A stretch of 64,000 nt of DNA from Prorocentrum cordatum (GCA_963575745.1 CAUYUJ010015273.1:48226-112225); one strand, 5' to 3'; counted from the stretch's first letter, positions 19,940-31,505 are shown. Notes: a model not told the origin generated them from the sequence alone. Numbers and translations are program-made.

Positions 19940-20680
19940 TCAAAGATGCCAGCCTCTCACTGCTGGCCAGTAGAGTTGCTTGAGAGCCTGGAGCAAGCTG
20001 CCTGCCTCTCGCTCCAAGGGGCCCCTCGGCGCTGGGCCGTGCGCCGCCTCCGCCTTCTCCACCTTCGCGAGGTAGTCCACCAGGATCGGGTAGAGGGAGT
20101 TGGCGGTCGGCACCCTCGAGTTCAGCACGAAAGACAGGACCCCCTTGGCTTCCTCTCCCGTGGTCCTCGCCTTGGGGTACTTGCAGTAAAGGACCATCTC
20201 CGCGATCTCCTGGGGCTTCTTGGCGGCGATGACCTGCTGCCAGTTTTCGAGGAAGATCTTGCGCCCGCTTGCGTTCGGAGCCCCCCCCCCCCCCCCAGGC
20301 GCCGTGATCTCCATGCTGCGCTTGATGATGGCGCCGAAGAGGTGGACGTGAGGCGGCCCGCGGGCCTTGAAGTCGACCGACTCGCCTCCCGCGACCTTCT
20401 CGCGGAGCCTCTTGCCCTCGCCGTCGTAGTCGATGCCGCTCTTGCGGCACACCTGCCCGAGACTGCCCTCGGCCTCGCTGATGAACATCGCGGTGTAGCA
20501 CGCGCTCTCGAGCTGCGCCGCCTGCGTGGCCGTGGTGAGGGCGAGCTTCGCGATGATGACCAGCAGCTGGTCGGCCTTCTCCTTGCGGTTGCCTGCCTTG
20601 CCCCGCTTCGGACGCGGCGCCGATGCAGGGGGGGAGGCCGCCCTCGCCATCCAAGAGGGCATCGCCACGTCCGAGGTCAT
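19940..20680 (-). CDS. LINE copy B: conserved downstream ORF
   Basis: On the minus strand the ATG at 20680 starts MTSDVAMPSWMARAAS, and the frame runs 246 codons to the stop at 19940. Features: a basic Pro/Ala-rich N-terminus with a P-x-W-M motif, a predicted helical middle (LALTTATQAAQLESACYTAM), the motif GPPHVHLFGAIIKR, a poly-Gly run from a C homopolymer, a Lys-rich helical part and the tail APRGPLEREAGSLLQAL. The same layout appears after the RT of copies A and C. It lies 134 bases past the RT stop, so it could be read by reinitiation or belong to a polyprotein. I know no family for it. Confidence 0.6.
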   Translation of the reverse strand: MTSDVAMPSWMARAASPPASAPRPKRGKAGNRKEKADQLLVIIAKLALTTATQAAQLESACYTAMFISEAEGSLGQVCRKSGIDYDGEGKRLREKVAGGESVDFKARGPPHVHLFGAIIKRSMEITAPGGGGGAPNASGRKIFLENWQQVIAAKKPQEIAEMVLYCKYPKARTTGEEAKGVLSFVLNSRVPTANSLYPILVDYLAKVEKAEAAHGPAPRGPLEREAGSLLQALKQLYWPAVRGWHL

Positions 20681-20814
20681 GGCGGAGACGCTGTCGCGCG
20701 AGGAAACACGCCCCCGAAGAAACCGACCAGGGAAGGTGAGCCCGAAGATGGCTACATAGGTCGTCGTAGTCAGCCGACTCGTACGAGCAAATGCGACACC
20801 CAAGATCCCTCGGT

Positions 20815-22640
20815 TCAACTCTGGTCGCAATCGCACTCGGCCCTCTCGTTCCACAGCGCCCCCCTAAATATCGAACCCTCGAGGTGTCGATAGGTCGTTT
20901 GCCTACTCCAGAAAATCGCCCTACACACTATACAGTCTTTGGACGGGCATAGCAGAGCAGCTAAATTATAAACGCCGTGCTTGTGCCTCAAGTGCTCAGT
21001 GAGTCCCCGCTTCGCGCAGAAAGAATCGCCACATTGCGCCCCCTCCCCTTTCGTCCAGGAACACACGTACGGGGCAACAGGGTCGGGGGGGGAGTCGAGC
21101 CTACCAGGGGCCCCAGGTTCCGAGACGCCTCGAAGTGGGCCAGGGGGCGCAATCGTGGCCGTGAAATGGTGACTACGCAGACGTCTGAAATCCAGGCGAA
21201 CGAAATCCTCAGATATTTCTTTATCCTCCATAAGGAGCCAGGGGCGGTCCGCGACACGCAAAAGCGCATCCCTGTCACCGGGCATGACTTCGATCGCGGC
21301 GCGAACGTCGTCCTGGATGCGTTCGGCCCAGGGATTCGCAAACTGACTCAGGCCATCCTCTGTGCACGGCAGCTTTTCCGCAGGTTCAAAATCAAGGGCC
21401 CCAAGGAGCATTGCTAGAACATGCGCGTGCACCCGAGTCCGAGAGACCCAAGATTGATACCAGCCTAGCCTACGGATTCGGAGCTCCATTTCGCACGGCA
21501 CAAATTCCCAGGAGGCCAATATCTCAAGAGAACTCATGCGGGCAGTGACCTCCCCCTGTTCGTTGCGTTCGCACGCGGATCCGTGCGTAGCAATCTTACA
21601 GAGGGAGGCGAGACAGTGGTCCAGGAGCGAGAGTTGACGGGGGCTGAGTAAAACAACTTCCAGTGCCGACAGGAGGGTGTTTTGCACTGAACCAATCAGT
21701 ACCGTGCGCCGCCAGCGTTGCGGCGTGCTGGCAGACCAAAAGCTTGCCATGGCATAGAAGGCGGCACGGGCAGCCGCCATCCTACGCTCCACCTCGATGG
21801 CCGCTGAGGCGTCCTGCGTGACGATCGGCCCCAGGTGCCTTGTCGCCTCCTCAACTCGTCCGTCGACTCGGCCCCGTGCGATGGCATGCTGGAGCCACCG
21901 CTTGCACTGCTGCGAGCCCGTCCCCTGGAGCATGAAGCACGCCACCTGCTTGTCGCGGCTCTGCGCCATCCCATCTTGCATGAGGCACTCGTCCAGGATG
22001 TCGTCACTGCTCTGCATCCTCCTGAGGGCCTCGTCCATGTCGCAACCGACCTCCAAGGGTATGACGCGGCACAGGTCATCGGCGTACTTGGACAGCGAGA
22101 CGTCGATGGTGAAGTCCTCGAAGCCCCCGTGCAGCGGTCCCGTGATCCCCTCCTGCGTCAGTCGCTGGGGCCACTTGTCGACGGGGGCGACAAAGGCCGC
22201 CGCGAACGCCTGCACCGCGAACGGGTCCCCCATGAGGCCACCCTCGCCCGTCTTCAAGACGAGGGCCCGTCGCTCGTGTCCACCTCCACGACTGACGGGC
22301 GGCACCTGTCGCGGCAGAGCGTCTGGTTCTGCGGCTCCACCAAGCCCTCATCTAGGATGATCTCGTCGAACCTGTCCCAGGACACGTTGCCGAAGGCGTT
22401 CGCCATGTCCTTGAGCGTCGCCACCCACGACCAGCCCAACTGCCTCAGGCGCCACGCCAACACCTGAGTCGCCAGCAGAGCTCCCTCCCTGCGCCGGCGA
22501 GGGGCGAATCCGTGATCTTGTGGGGCCAGCTGCGTTGTGAGCTTGTACGCGAAGTAGCCCTTCCCCACAGCGGGGGGAGAGTGAATAACTCTCCTTCCCT
22601 TCGTGCCAGGCTTGTCGTTCTTGGCGAGTCCGATGCCCAT
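20815..22640 (-). pseudogene. LINE copy B: reverse transcriptase and C-terminal zinc fingers
   Basis: Read on the minus strand. The first frame (22640-22254) carries the RT N-terminal boxes (RVIHSPPAVGKGYFAYK, ATLKDMANAFGNVSW). A frameshift near 22270 joins it to the second frame (22305-20815) with GGLMGDPFAVQAF, the catalytic box KYADDL, a thumb-like region and a C-terminal C2H2 finger (C...C...LTEHLRHKHG) plus CIVC...H. The YADD residues needed for polymerisation are intact. One frameshift, and separation from the endonuclease frame, suggest a recent but inactive copy, or assembly indels at homopolymers. APE-type LINE relationship is inferred from domain order. Confidence 0.8.
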
Positions 22641-22649
22641 GCTGCGGTG

Positions 22650-23442
22650 CTAGTACAGGGGAGTCTTCTCCGTGCGCCTGGTCAGCGTCAGCGCGCGCAG
22701 GAGGGTCTCATCAAACAGCTGCATCCCCTGCACCGCCCTCTCAAAGTCCACGCCGTGGGGTAGCTGGCCCATGGCCCTGTCGGGCCAGAGGCAGAGGTCC
22801 CAGAGCTCGAGCGCCGCCGTGCCAGTTGGAACTGTGCGCCTCTTCTTGGCGCGACGGACGTAGCGCCTCAGCTCCTTGCAGTCATCCTGTGCGTAACCGA
22901 TGTCCATGGCATCGGCAGGTGGTGCTGGGGGCGTGCCTGTTCTGCTTGCACGCCGCTCGCCCCGATCAACTTCGTGCGCCCTCATGCCCCCCTGGGCGCC
23001 AGGCCTCCCCCAAGCCTCGACCCAATCCGACCGTGGCAGCGGGGGGGGGGGCAAGGCGGCGCCCGTCTCGTCGCTTCGCGCCCAGTCGACAATGTCCGAG
23101 TAGTCGTGAAAGACGCATCGCCTCGGCGGTGTCCCTCTTCTCCCAGGCCTCACGCACCTCCTCCTGGAGCTGGTTCCTCTCTGCGATCTTGCGGGCGCGG
23201 TGCTCCGACTTCAGCTCGGCCGAGAGCGTCTTGAGCTCAGTCTCCAGCTCCCGAAGCCGGTTCTCATCTGCATCCAATCGTCCTCGTCGAAGTCGGGAGC
23301 GTTCCTGGAGGAGTTCACGTCGTCTAGCACATCGTTGGCTACGCGCCTCTCCCCCAGGTGGCCCCCCGAAGTGCGTGGCGCCCGCCGCCATGAGGATGCT
23401 CTCCAACTCCTCCCAGGCAGCGTCGGGCGCACCCTCCATCAT
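22650..23442 (-). pseudogene. LINE copy B: linker between endonuclease and RT
   Basis: Two overlapping minus-strand frames (23442-22966 and 23153-22650). They carry a charged coiled-coil-like helix (RELETELKTLSAELKSEHRA), the motif AMRLSRLLG (copy A AEVARLSRLLS) and KELRRYVRRAKKRRT followed by LELWDLCLWP (copy A RYFRKASKRRT and LELFWMLLHP). The frame switch near 23.0-23.15 kb falls beside a poly-G run at 23041-23050. The role of this linker in the LINE protein is unknown. Confidence 0.6.
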
Positions 23443-23480
23443 ACATGCGTCAATCTATTCACTTCTCTCCCGAATCCGCC

Positions 23481-24458
23481 TCAGCACATCCTCCAATAAC
23501 TCCTTCTTCCCCCTGCCGTGGCGGACCGCCTGCGTCGACCTCGTGCAATCGAGGCGCGGCGGGGGCATTGGCAGCAGGGCCCAGGCATCTTTCTAGCACG
23601 CAAGCTCGAGCAAGAGGGGGAGGTGGTCCCTCGGCGGCGCTCCTGGTAGCACTTGCCACTGCGCTCCAGGCCGTGCAGAACGTGGCAGCACAGCACACGG
23701 GGGAGCCAGTCCTGCGGTATGAAGAAGTGATCGATGACCGAGCCCGCGGATGGCGTCTTGGTCGTATAGAAGGTGTACTCAACTTTGTCTGCGAAGGTGG
23801 ACGGGGCGGCCATATGCTGGGTATCCAACATGCCCCTCACCACCTCACCCGCTCCTCCTCGTCGCTGCTCTCGACTTCGAAGATGCCCCAGGGCCTGGGA
23901 CGGCGGTGTGGTCCATCCCCCCACCTGCTTCTGGATCCCCAAACCGTCGTTCAGGTAGGCGTGAAAAAATGGCAGCGTCCTCATGGGCGCTTCCTGGTGT
24001 ATCTGCTGCCACCAGTCTCGCAGCAGCTTAGCCGCGCGGAGGTAGCGGCTGACCTGAATGCGCTCCCTCGGCTGCGACGGGAAGTAGATCACCCCGACCA
24101 GGATGTCAAGACAACCCTTGCGACTTCGAGCCGCTAGGGCCCGTCCTCCCGCTCCTGGTGGCGATCCCCATGTGCGGACAACGTGGGAGTCGCGGAGCCG
24201 TTTCCCCAGGGCGATGGCGCAGCCCGCGCTGTGGTTCGTGTACGCCCCCTCAGTGTACGGCGCCTCCAGCACAAGTCGACCTTCGCACCGACGACGGAGG
24301 ACTCCCTCTCCTCCAGAGTGGCAGTGTACCTTGGTGCCCGCGAGGAGGAGGGCGTCCGCAGCGCGGCAGCCGATCAGCAGTTCCGAGAGCCTGGCCCCAA
24401 CAGCGTGGAGCGGGTTGAACGCCAGGAGGCGGAGAGTCGATCTCAACGCTGGCGCCAT
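23481..24458 (-). pseudogene. LINE copy B: apurinic endonuclease-like domain
   Basis: Minus-strand ATG at 24458 (MAPALRSTLRLLAFNPLHA), equivalent to the copy A start (MTTALERVKHTLSILQFNPM). The domain shows LDILVGVIYFPSQ (copy A VAVVSIYFPP), YLNDGLGI (copy A ADLNSGFGL, the GDxN box of APE endonucleases) and SVIDHFFIP (copy A NQLDYIIVP). The first residue of the GDxN box is changed and the final DH box is lost before the stop at 23481, so it is probably inactive. This domain would nick target DNA to prime reverse transcription. Confidence 0.7.
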
Positions 24459-24539
24459 GGCGGCTCGCGCATGTCCTGTGGGAGGACGACCTGCATCAAC
24501 TCTGCCTCGGTGTGAGTTGCCCCCCGTCCTTCCAAACAG

Positions 24540-24651
24540 GCCAGAACCAGAGGGGCTGGAGGAGGAGGAGGAGGAGGAGGAGGAGGAGGAAGGGGAGGAG
24601 GGGGGGAAAGGAGAGGAACTGTAGTAGTAGTAGTTGTAGTAAGTAGTAGTC

Positions 24652-24750
<99 letters not shown>

Positions 24751-24768
24751 CAAGCAGTAGTAGTAGTC

Positions 24769-24834
<66 letters not shown>

Positions 24835-24835
24835 A

Positions 24836-24883
<48 letters not shown>

Positions 24884-24915
24884 GAGGAGGAGGAGGAGGA
24901 GGAGGAGGACGACGA
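24540..24915 (+). repeat. GGA / (AGT)n / GGA microsatellite
   Basis: A GGA run (about 24556-24590), about 260 bases of AGT with few interruptions, then GGA and GAC runs. It lies just upstream (in LINE sense) of copy B. A similar AGT-GGA pairing is at 2.6-2.95 kb. Confidence 0.95.
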
Positions 24916-24919
24916 CGAC

Positions 24920-25730
24920 GACCAGCAAGGCTGGGGCCTTCTCCTCCTTCTTCTTCTCCTTGCCCTTGCCCTTGCCCTTGGCGGGAGCAGGGACGGCTGC
25001 CGCTTCCTGGCCGACGGCGCGGGGCTGCTGCTGCGGCTCCTCCTCCTCGTCCTCGCTTGCTGCTGCTGCTCCCTGCCCTTCTCACCCGCACGCCCCCTTC
25101 CGCTCCCTCCCTCGCCCCTCCACCCCGACCTCTGATTCCCCCTCGCCCCTCCACCTCGCTGCTTTCTCCCTCGCCCCTCCACCCCGACCTCTCATTCCCC
25201 CTCCGTCGCGTCTTCCACCCCTCCCTGCGCCTCTTCGCTCTCCCCTCCTGCCTCCATCTCCTCACGCTTGTGCTCATGCCGTGCTCCTCCTCCCCACACA
25301 GGAGGACTATTCGCGAACTGCCAGGCCGGCAGCCAGGACGGCGGGGATGATGGGGGTCTCCCTGCCCGTCGGTATTCCTTCCTGCTGGCCTCACACAGTG
25401 CTGGGGCTTCCTGCAGGCTGACAGTGGGCCTTCATCCGATCCGACAAGAGGCCTCATAATCGAATCGACAAGTCTGATCGGCGATCGACATGGGTCGGAT
25501 CGGCGGAAATCGGCAGCCGAGTCGGGAAAAGTCGAATCGACAGAAATCGTGAGGCCAATATGCCTCCAGTGAGAGATCGGAGCCCAGATCGGAATCCCGA
25601 ATCGAATCGAATCGGAATCGGAAGCCATCGAAGTCATATCAGCCAGCGTTGACTCCAAATAGATAGGAGGACAGGAGGAGGACGAGAGGAAAATGGGAGG
25701 AGGACGAAAGGAGGACGGGAGGAGCAACAT
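24920..25730. other. Unassigned, pyrimidine-rich
   Basis: CCTC/TCGCCCCTCCA-type imperfect repeats up to about 25260, then AATCGAATCG-rich sequence (25450-25620). I see no gene. Confidence 0.4.
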
Positions 25731-25734
25731 CAAA

Positions 25735-26095
25735 CAAGCGCAAGCAAGCAAGCGGAAGCAAGCAAGCGCAAGCGAGCAACACCAAGCAAGCACGAGCCAG
25801 CGATCAAGTGCAAGCGAGCAAGGGCAAGCAAGAGCAAGCAAGCGATAGTAAGCACGCAAGTGCAAGCAAGCAAGAGCACGCAAGAGCAAGCAAGGGCAAG
25901 CGACTCATAGGAATCCATAGGCATCCATAGGACTCGCCATTGGAAATAGCTGGGGAGTGCCATTGGAAATAAGGGGGGATGCCATTGGCAAAAGGGGGGG
26001 GGAGCGCTCAGAGGTGGTGCATCGGCATAGGCATAGGCGTAGGCATAGGAGTTAGGGGGGAGGCATAGGCATAAGCATAGACATAGCCGTCGGAA
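25735..26095 (+). repeat. (CAAG)-type and (GGCATA)-type simple repeats
   Basis: 25735-25905 is built of AAGCAAGCGAGC-like words; 26012-26090 of GGCATAGGCATA and close variants. Non-coding. Confidence 0.8.
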
Positions 26096-26232
26096 TTAGG
26101 GGGCATGGGAAGTAGCGAGGGGGAGGACAACGGACCAATTAGTTGGGTTTGACTTAGAACTCCTATAAGGCATGCCTATTTTGAGAAAATCGAGTCGAAT
26201 CCAGGGAAACGAAAAATGGCATACACATGAAA

Positions 26233-26370
26233 TATCGGAGGTCCGCGCGGATTTCTTGCATCCGCGCTGGACCGCCCCCTCCCTGGCGAGCGGAGCGCGC
26301 CATCGGCGGCGCCGGAGGCGCCGCCAAGGGGGTCCAGCGCGGATCCGACAAATCCGCGCAGACCTCAGAA
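26233..26370. mobile_element. Family A TIR element, copy 2
   Basis: Left arm TCGGAGGTCCGCGCGGATTT and CATCCGCGCTGGACC; the reverse complement of the right arm is TCTGAGGTCTGCGCGGATTT and GGATCCGCGCTGGACC. The centre is GGCGGCGCCGGAGGCGCCGCC. The arms are close to 39 bases. No flanking exon is recognised. Confidence 0.85.
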
Positions 26371-26649
26371 TTGTTTTATGTTAATGCTACTATTCTCGGG
26401 GAGACGTAAGACTCGGGTAATTACGGGGGACTCGGGCTGGCCCGACGGGGCCATCATAAAAATCACGAGGCCCAATCTGAAATATGACGCGAGCTCCCGC
26501 TGCAAACATCCCACGAAAAACTGGACCGTCAACATCCACGACGCGCTCGTCCAAAGAGGTCGGCAAGCCCGAGTTCCGACCTACTCGAGTCCTACGTTTC
26601 CCCGATGTTCGTTCCCCCAGATTCGGGGGAATCGAAACGAGCTCTAGAT

Positions 26650-26860
26650 TTAGGTGGGGCATGTCCCCCTACTGGCGGATTCTGGACGAAACATACCCCA
26701 AACATACTCCAAACTGGCCAAAAGGAATACTCGACACGTCGCCCCCAAACTGCTTTCGTATCTCCCTCCTGCCGAGGGCCGCGCCCGACTTTCAACCCTA
26801 GAAGTCCGGCGGAACCGAAGCGAGCCCCGACACCGATCACGCCCTCCGCCGGCGGAGAGG
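26650..26860. other. Family D end and unassigned sequence
   Basis: GGGGCATGTCCCCCTACTGGC at 26656 matches the Family D terminus of 12.68 kb, followed by ATTCTGGACGAAACATACC. I found no matching inverted right end in the next few hundred bases, so this is a solo or truncated end. Confidence 0.5.
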
Positions 26861-27085
26861 AATCCTTAGGAATTCCTAGGGATCGTTCGAAATTCCTAGG
26901 AAACCTTCGGAATTCCTGGGGAATCCTTAGGAATTCCTCGGAAACCTTCGGAATTCCTAGGAATCCTTAGGAACTCCTAGGAATCCTTAGGAATTCCCAG
27001 GAATCCTTAGGAATTCCTCGGAATCCTCTGGAATTCCTCGGAATCCTCAGGAACTCCGGGGGATCCTTAGGAATTCCTGGGAGGC
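26860..27085. repeat. 20-bp palindromic tandem repeat
   Basis: About eleven units of AGGAATCCTTAGGAATTCCT with point changes. Each unit contains the palindrome AGGAATTCCT, so the array could fold on either strand. Confidence 0.9.
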
Positions 27086-27390
27086 CGCGGTGCCGCGAGC
27101 CGCGAGAGGGGGCGCGCGCCTGCTCCTCGGCGTAGCCGTCCTCCTCGGCCGCCGCGGGGGCCCGGCTCCTGGGGCCGCGGCGCGCGCCACGGGCGCGGGG
27201 GCGGGCGGGCGGCTCGTCCCGGCCCGCGCCCGCGCTGTCCTGGCCCTCCCCGTCCCCGTCGTCGGCCTCGCCCGTCCGTCCTCCCATCTCCTCGTCTCTC
27301 TCTCTCTCTCTCTCTCTTTTTCACTCCTCGTCAATGTCCTCGTGCTCCTCCGTGACTCGTCCTCGTGCCCGTCGTCGTCGGCCTCGTCCG

Positions 27391-27589
27391 TAGGGGAACG
27401 AGCAATGACGGAAACAGAAAAACTCGGAGCTCCGCGCGGATTTCTCGGATCCGCGCTGGACCCCGCTGGCGGCGCCTCCGGCGCCGCCCCTGGCGCGCTC
27501 CGCGCGCCAGGGAATGGGATCCAGCGCCGATCCGTGAAATCCGCGCGGATCTCCGAGTTTTTATGTTTACTCCATTCTTCGTTCCCCTA
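27391..27589. mobile_element. Family A TIR element, copy 3, most complete
   Basis: Longest arms of the family: outer ends TAGGGGAACGA and TCGTTCCCCTA, inner arms AACTCGGAGCTCCGCGCGGA / TTTCTCGGATCCGCGCTGGA, mirrored at 27520-27562. It is flanked by GTCCG on both sides (27386-27390 and 27590-27594), a possible target-site duplication, although the neighbourhood is rich in GTCC. CT-rich runs flank both sides (27296-27320, 27615-27650). Confidence 0.85.
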
Positions 27590-27613
27590 GTCCGTCCGTC
27601 CTCCTGTCTCCTC

Positions 27614-27644
<31 letters not shown>

Positions 27645-28107
27645 CCTCGTCCTCGTCCTTGTGCTCCTCCGTGCCTCGTCCTTGTCCTCACGGCTCCCAT
27701 TAGCTTGCCAGCGCTCTTTCCAGCGCAACTCCTGCAACATGTGGGGGGGGTCCTCCGACAAGCTCAGACTTCCAGACCCAGCACCAATGACTCTGGCTCT
27801 GCAGGGCGCAACATATTTCGGCTGGCAGACGTTGAGCACCAGTCATTCGATCCAATCTGGTCCTCGTCGTCGTCCTCCTCCTCCCTCGCGCGCAGGGAGG
27901 AGGACGAGGATGATGAGCAGGAGAGGAAGGCGTAAGTTCAGAACAGGCCACACTAAAGCAAACCAGACCTGGCAATCCGAAGGGCGGGGCGGGGCTTCAT
28001 GATCGGGAACGACACGCTCCCAGGCGAGTGGAGGAAAGAGAAAAACGTGGACGGCGACAAGGACCGAAACGCAGCGGGGAGGGAGGGCAACTCGGGGTTG
28101 GAAAACT

Positions 28108-28236
28108 CGCCATCGCTCGGACGTCCATTCCCTGTGTTTTTTTCGGTTTCGTGCGTGGTTTTTTCGTCAAATGATCAAGGATGCTCCTCGATGGCCCTCG
28201 CCGAAAGAAAAATGCACACGTCCGAGCGATGCCAAG
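28108..28236. mobile_element. Inverted-repeat element
   Basis: Left arm CGCCATCGCTCGGACGTCCA with CTGTGTTTTTTTCGG; the reverse complement of the right arm is TGGCATCGCTCGGACGTGTG with CATTTTTCTTTCGG. The arms are about 35-40 bases and the loop about 50 bases. I saw no second copy in the window. Confidence 0.55.
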
Positions 28237-28639
28237 AAAATGGGGGCGGAAGGGAGAAGGAGTGTGGGCGCTGACGCGCGGATCCGCTGCCGGAGGACTA
28301 ACTAGGTGCGGAGACGCCCCGAGCTGGCTGGCCACTGGCTCGGCGGGGGGGCCTCCTCCTCGTGCCTCCTGGCTCGCTCGCTCCTCCTTCCTAGTGGCTC
28401 TTTCATTCATCTCCTGCTCGCTTCCCAATCCTTCATCCTGTAGCACGGACCCTGCTTTGTCAGGGACGGCTATCGCGAGCCAAAAACAAATCCGGACCAC
28501 AATCGGTGTTGGTGAGTTGGCGTCCCCAAGAATGTTTTGGCCGTCTAGGGTCTAGGGCTCTCTCGCGTCATCTTGGGTCGGTCTGCCTTGTTGTTTGCGC
28601 CATCCTTGGCTTCCGTATGTCCGACCCGCAACCGTGGCG

Positions 28640-29640
28640 GGGTTGTGGGTGAGAGGCCTCTGGGATGCCTGTTTCGATCACTTGGGGAGCCTCTGGACGG
28701 CCTCTTAGACGAAGTTGTGGGGCCTCTTGGGGGCCTTTTGGGGTCTCTTCGAGGCCTCTTGAAGATTTTTGTGCCCCCAGTGGATGCTTCGCGGACTATC
28801 CAGGATTGAGCTCTCTTGGCCCATTCGATGCCTTTGGAAACCGTCTCGGGGGGCTCTCTTGGCCGTCTTCGGGTCTCTCTTGGAGGTTTCTCGGGCCGTC
28901 CGGGTAGGCTCTTGAGCGCTGATGGGGCCGTCTTGGGTCGCTCCGGGGCTCCATTTGGTAATTTTTGGGCTACCCTGAGGCTTCAAAGGCTCGTCGGAAT
29001 CGACAGCGCGAGATCTGAACAGAACTGTCTTCTCAGGTCATTGAACACTCGCTGGCCCTTTGGGGCCTCCTTCGAGGCCTCTTGAAAGCCTGTTGTATAC
29101 TCTCGGGTCCATTTTCGGGCAATCTTGGGCCGCATTGGCATTCTCGAGGGCTCCTTTTACCCATCTTAAGCCGACTTGCGGCTGGACTGATAGGTATTAA
29201 GGTCGTCTCGCTGCCCTCTGGTGCTCCTGTCGGGGCTCTCTACTGGGCCATCTGGGGACTATCCAGAGGCCCCAGAGGACCATCGGAAGCGACACAACTA
29301 CATCCATAATTCAGAGCAAGTTATCGGCAGATGTTGGCCTCCTGGGGCCTTTTGGAAGCTCCTTGAAGGCCTTTTGGGGCCTCTCTTGGGGCCCTTGGCG
29401 GCCTCCTGCAAGCCTCTTGGGGGATCCCGGGGCCGCTTTGGAGCATAGCTGAGAGGATGTGCGGGGTCTCTTCGGATGTCTCTGGAGAGCCTCTTGGAGG
29501 CGGGATTGACGCCTCTCTGGGCCTCTTGAGGGCCTCGTGGTACCCCTGTCGGGCCTCGGGGGGGCGTCTGGGGGCCCGTTGGGGGTCTCCTCGGGGCCTG
29601 CTGGCGGTCTCGGGGCCCTCCTGCGGAGAGGGCGCGACGT
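28640..29640 (+). repeat. CTTGG/GGCCTC short-repeat array
   Basis: Same word content as 1.3-2.1 kb (CTTGGGGGCC, GGCCTCTTG, CGTCTTGG), more diverged. Interrupted by unique sequence near 29100-29330. No coding support. Confidence 0.75.
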
Positions 29641-29644
29641 CTCG

Positions 29645-30955
29645 ATTGTAATCCCCGCTCTTTTTTGTTCCCCAATCGGTGCCTGCACTGAAAGGGGCCC
29701 CAGCGGATATTGAAAGATTTGGCGAGAGGGTCCCGCCGATTTTGGTAGCCGGCTGGGTTCCCGGGTTTCTGGTTCCGGGTTAGTGGTTCTGGGCTGATTT
29801 CAGTGGGTTCTGGGTTCCCAGGTTCCCGGTCGATCTCCTTTCTCTTCATCGATCCCACCATTCGTCACCATGATCGATCTCATCAAACCGCATCAAACCG
29901 TCCACTGATTGGGGTTTTCTCTGGTGCAAAATTGTACGCGTGGCCGAACTTGCGGGAGGGCATGCGGGTCAGCGCGATGCCAACCTTGTCCAGGCGCTCC
30001 CTCTCTCTGAAGCGGGGCGCGCCGGGGGCGCCGTGGTCGGTGTGCGCGCGGGCCGCGGAGGAGCAGAGGCGGGGAGGGAGGTGCACGGTTTCCCCTCGGG
30101 GCCGTAGGCGCCCCGAGGAGGAGGAGGAGGAGGAGGCCGCAGGGGGTGTGGTTTTTCGTGGGCGGAGCTGCGGGGACCTGCGGCCCAACAGGCGCCGCAC
30201 GGCTCCTGGGATTGCGGGCGCGGTCGGGCCCAGACTGGTCACACGATGTGCTCGGGCAGAGAGGCCACACCCGCCTCGCAAATCCAATACACGCTGGACG
30301 AGCAACCACAAGTGGAAGCACATGCACTACGACAGAAAGATCATGCTCCAAACGCAAGGCTGCATGTGGGGGGTGCTCTTCGGGTAGACGCACACTGAAG
30401 CGCGAGAGTCGTAATGGGGCAGAGGTCCATGGCCTTCGCGGGCAACACCAAGTGGGGATGAACATTGGCGTTTCACCAGCCCAGGACCTGGAAGATGACA
30501 TGCCCACTTGGAAGATGGCATGCCCACTCTAATTGGAACATTCGGCCAGCAACCTCGGCTTCAGGCAAAGAGGATGAAAACAGGGTCAGGCAAAAACAGA
30601 CGGCGAAGCGGTCGAAGCGAGCCGACGCTGCCGCGTCCTTCCAGCGTACTTCGGGCCCTGGTTTGTCAGGGCTGACCAGCCGCCCGCCTCAGGGAGGGGA
30701 TAGAAGAGGCAGGGAGGGGATGAGAAAGGTCGGTGGTAGGGAGGAAGAGGCGGAGACGACAGGGGAGGGGACGGGGCGGGAGGGGAGTGAATGAAATGGA
30801 AGGCGCGCCCACATGGGAGCCGAACAGCGAAGACGGCGCCCCCGCCAGGGCCACTGTGCGCCCGCCTCCCGCGCAGCCGCCCCTGCTGCCAGCAGCACTG
30901 ACCCTGGCCGGAGCCCTCGGGAGCGTCGGGCAGCCCTTGCCAGGGGGGGGGGGCA
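29645..30955. other. Unassigned
   Basis: 29690-29850 has GGGTTCTGGGTT-like repeats; 30115-30135 a GGA run; 30500-30530 a small duplication of GACATGCCCACTTGGAAGAT. No gene is recognised and the open frames overlap on both strands. Confidence 0.35.
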
Positions 30956-30959
30956 GCCA

Positions 30960-31130
30960 CGTGAGCGACGAGCAAGAGCGGGTCTCACGCGAGGTGGCAC
31001 GGACACCTTACGCCGCAGCTTGCGCGGGCCGCCAGCGCGGCACGCTACATGGGAGACGAGAGCGCTTACGCCCGACCTTGCGCGGGCAGCTCACGCACCA
31101 GTGTCGGCGCAGACGACTCCGTTTTAATTT
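30960..31130 (+). mobile_element. Family E dispersed element, copy 2
   Basis: Reads CACCTTACGCCGCAGCTTGC, GCGGGCCGCCAGCGCGGCAC, CGACCTTGCGCGGGCAGC and GTCGGCGCAGACGACTCC, matching the inverted copy at 12541-12675 over about 140 bases. Confidence 0.7.
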
Positions 31131-31214
31131 TTCTGTGTGTTGCTCATATTGTACCTGCAGCGGTCCTGGACAGACCCGTTCTTGGCCCTGGATTGGTGTA
31201 TCCGCCACCGTGCC

Positions 31215-31505
31215 TCGATCGCCCCAGGATGCTCAAGATGGACCCCAGATGGCCAAAGAGGCCTCCAAGACGCCCAAAGAGGCCCCCAAGAGGCACCTCA
31301 AGAGGGTCCCAAGAGGGCCCAAGGCGGCCCCAAGACGGCCCCCAAAGGGGCCCCAAAGAGGAAACACTGACCGAAAATCCGAGCCTTCCGCCCCAAGAGG
31401 CCCCCAGGAGGTCCCGATAGGCGCCCAGGAGGCCCCAAGAGGCCCCGAAGATGCCCCCAAGAGGCCAGGCCCCGACGATGCCCCCAAGAGGCCCAAAAGA
31501 GAGGA
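31215..31505 (-). repeat. CTTGG/GGCC short-repeat array, inverted
   Basis: On the plus strand CCAAGAGGCCCC, GGCCCCCAAGAGG and related words; on the minus strand the same CTTGGGGGCCTC repeat as elsewhere. Confidence 0.85.
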
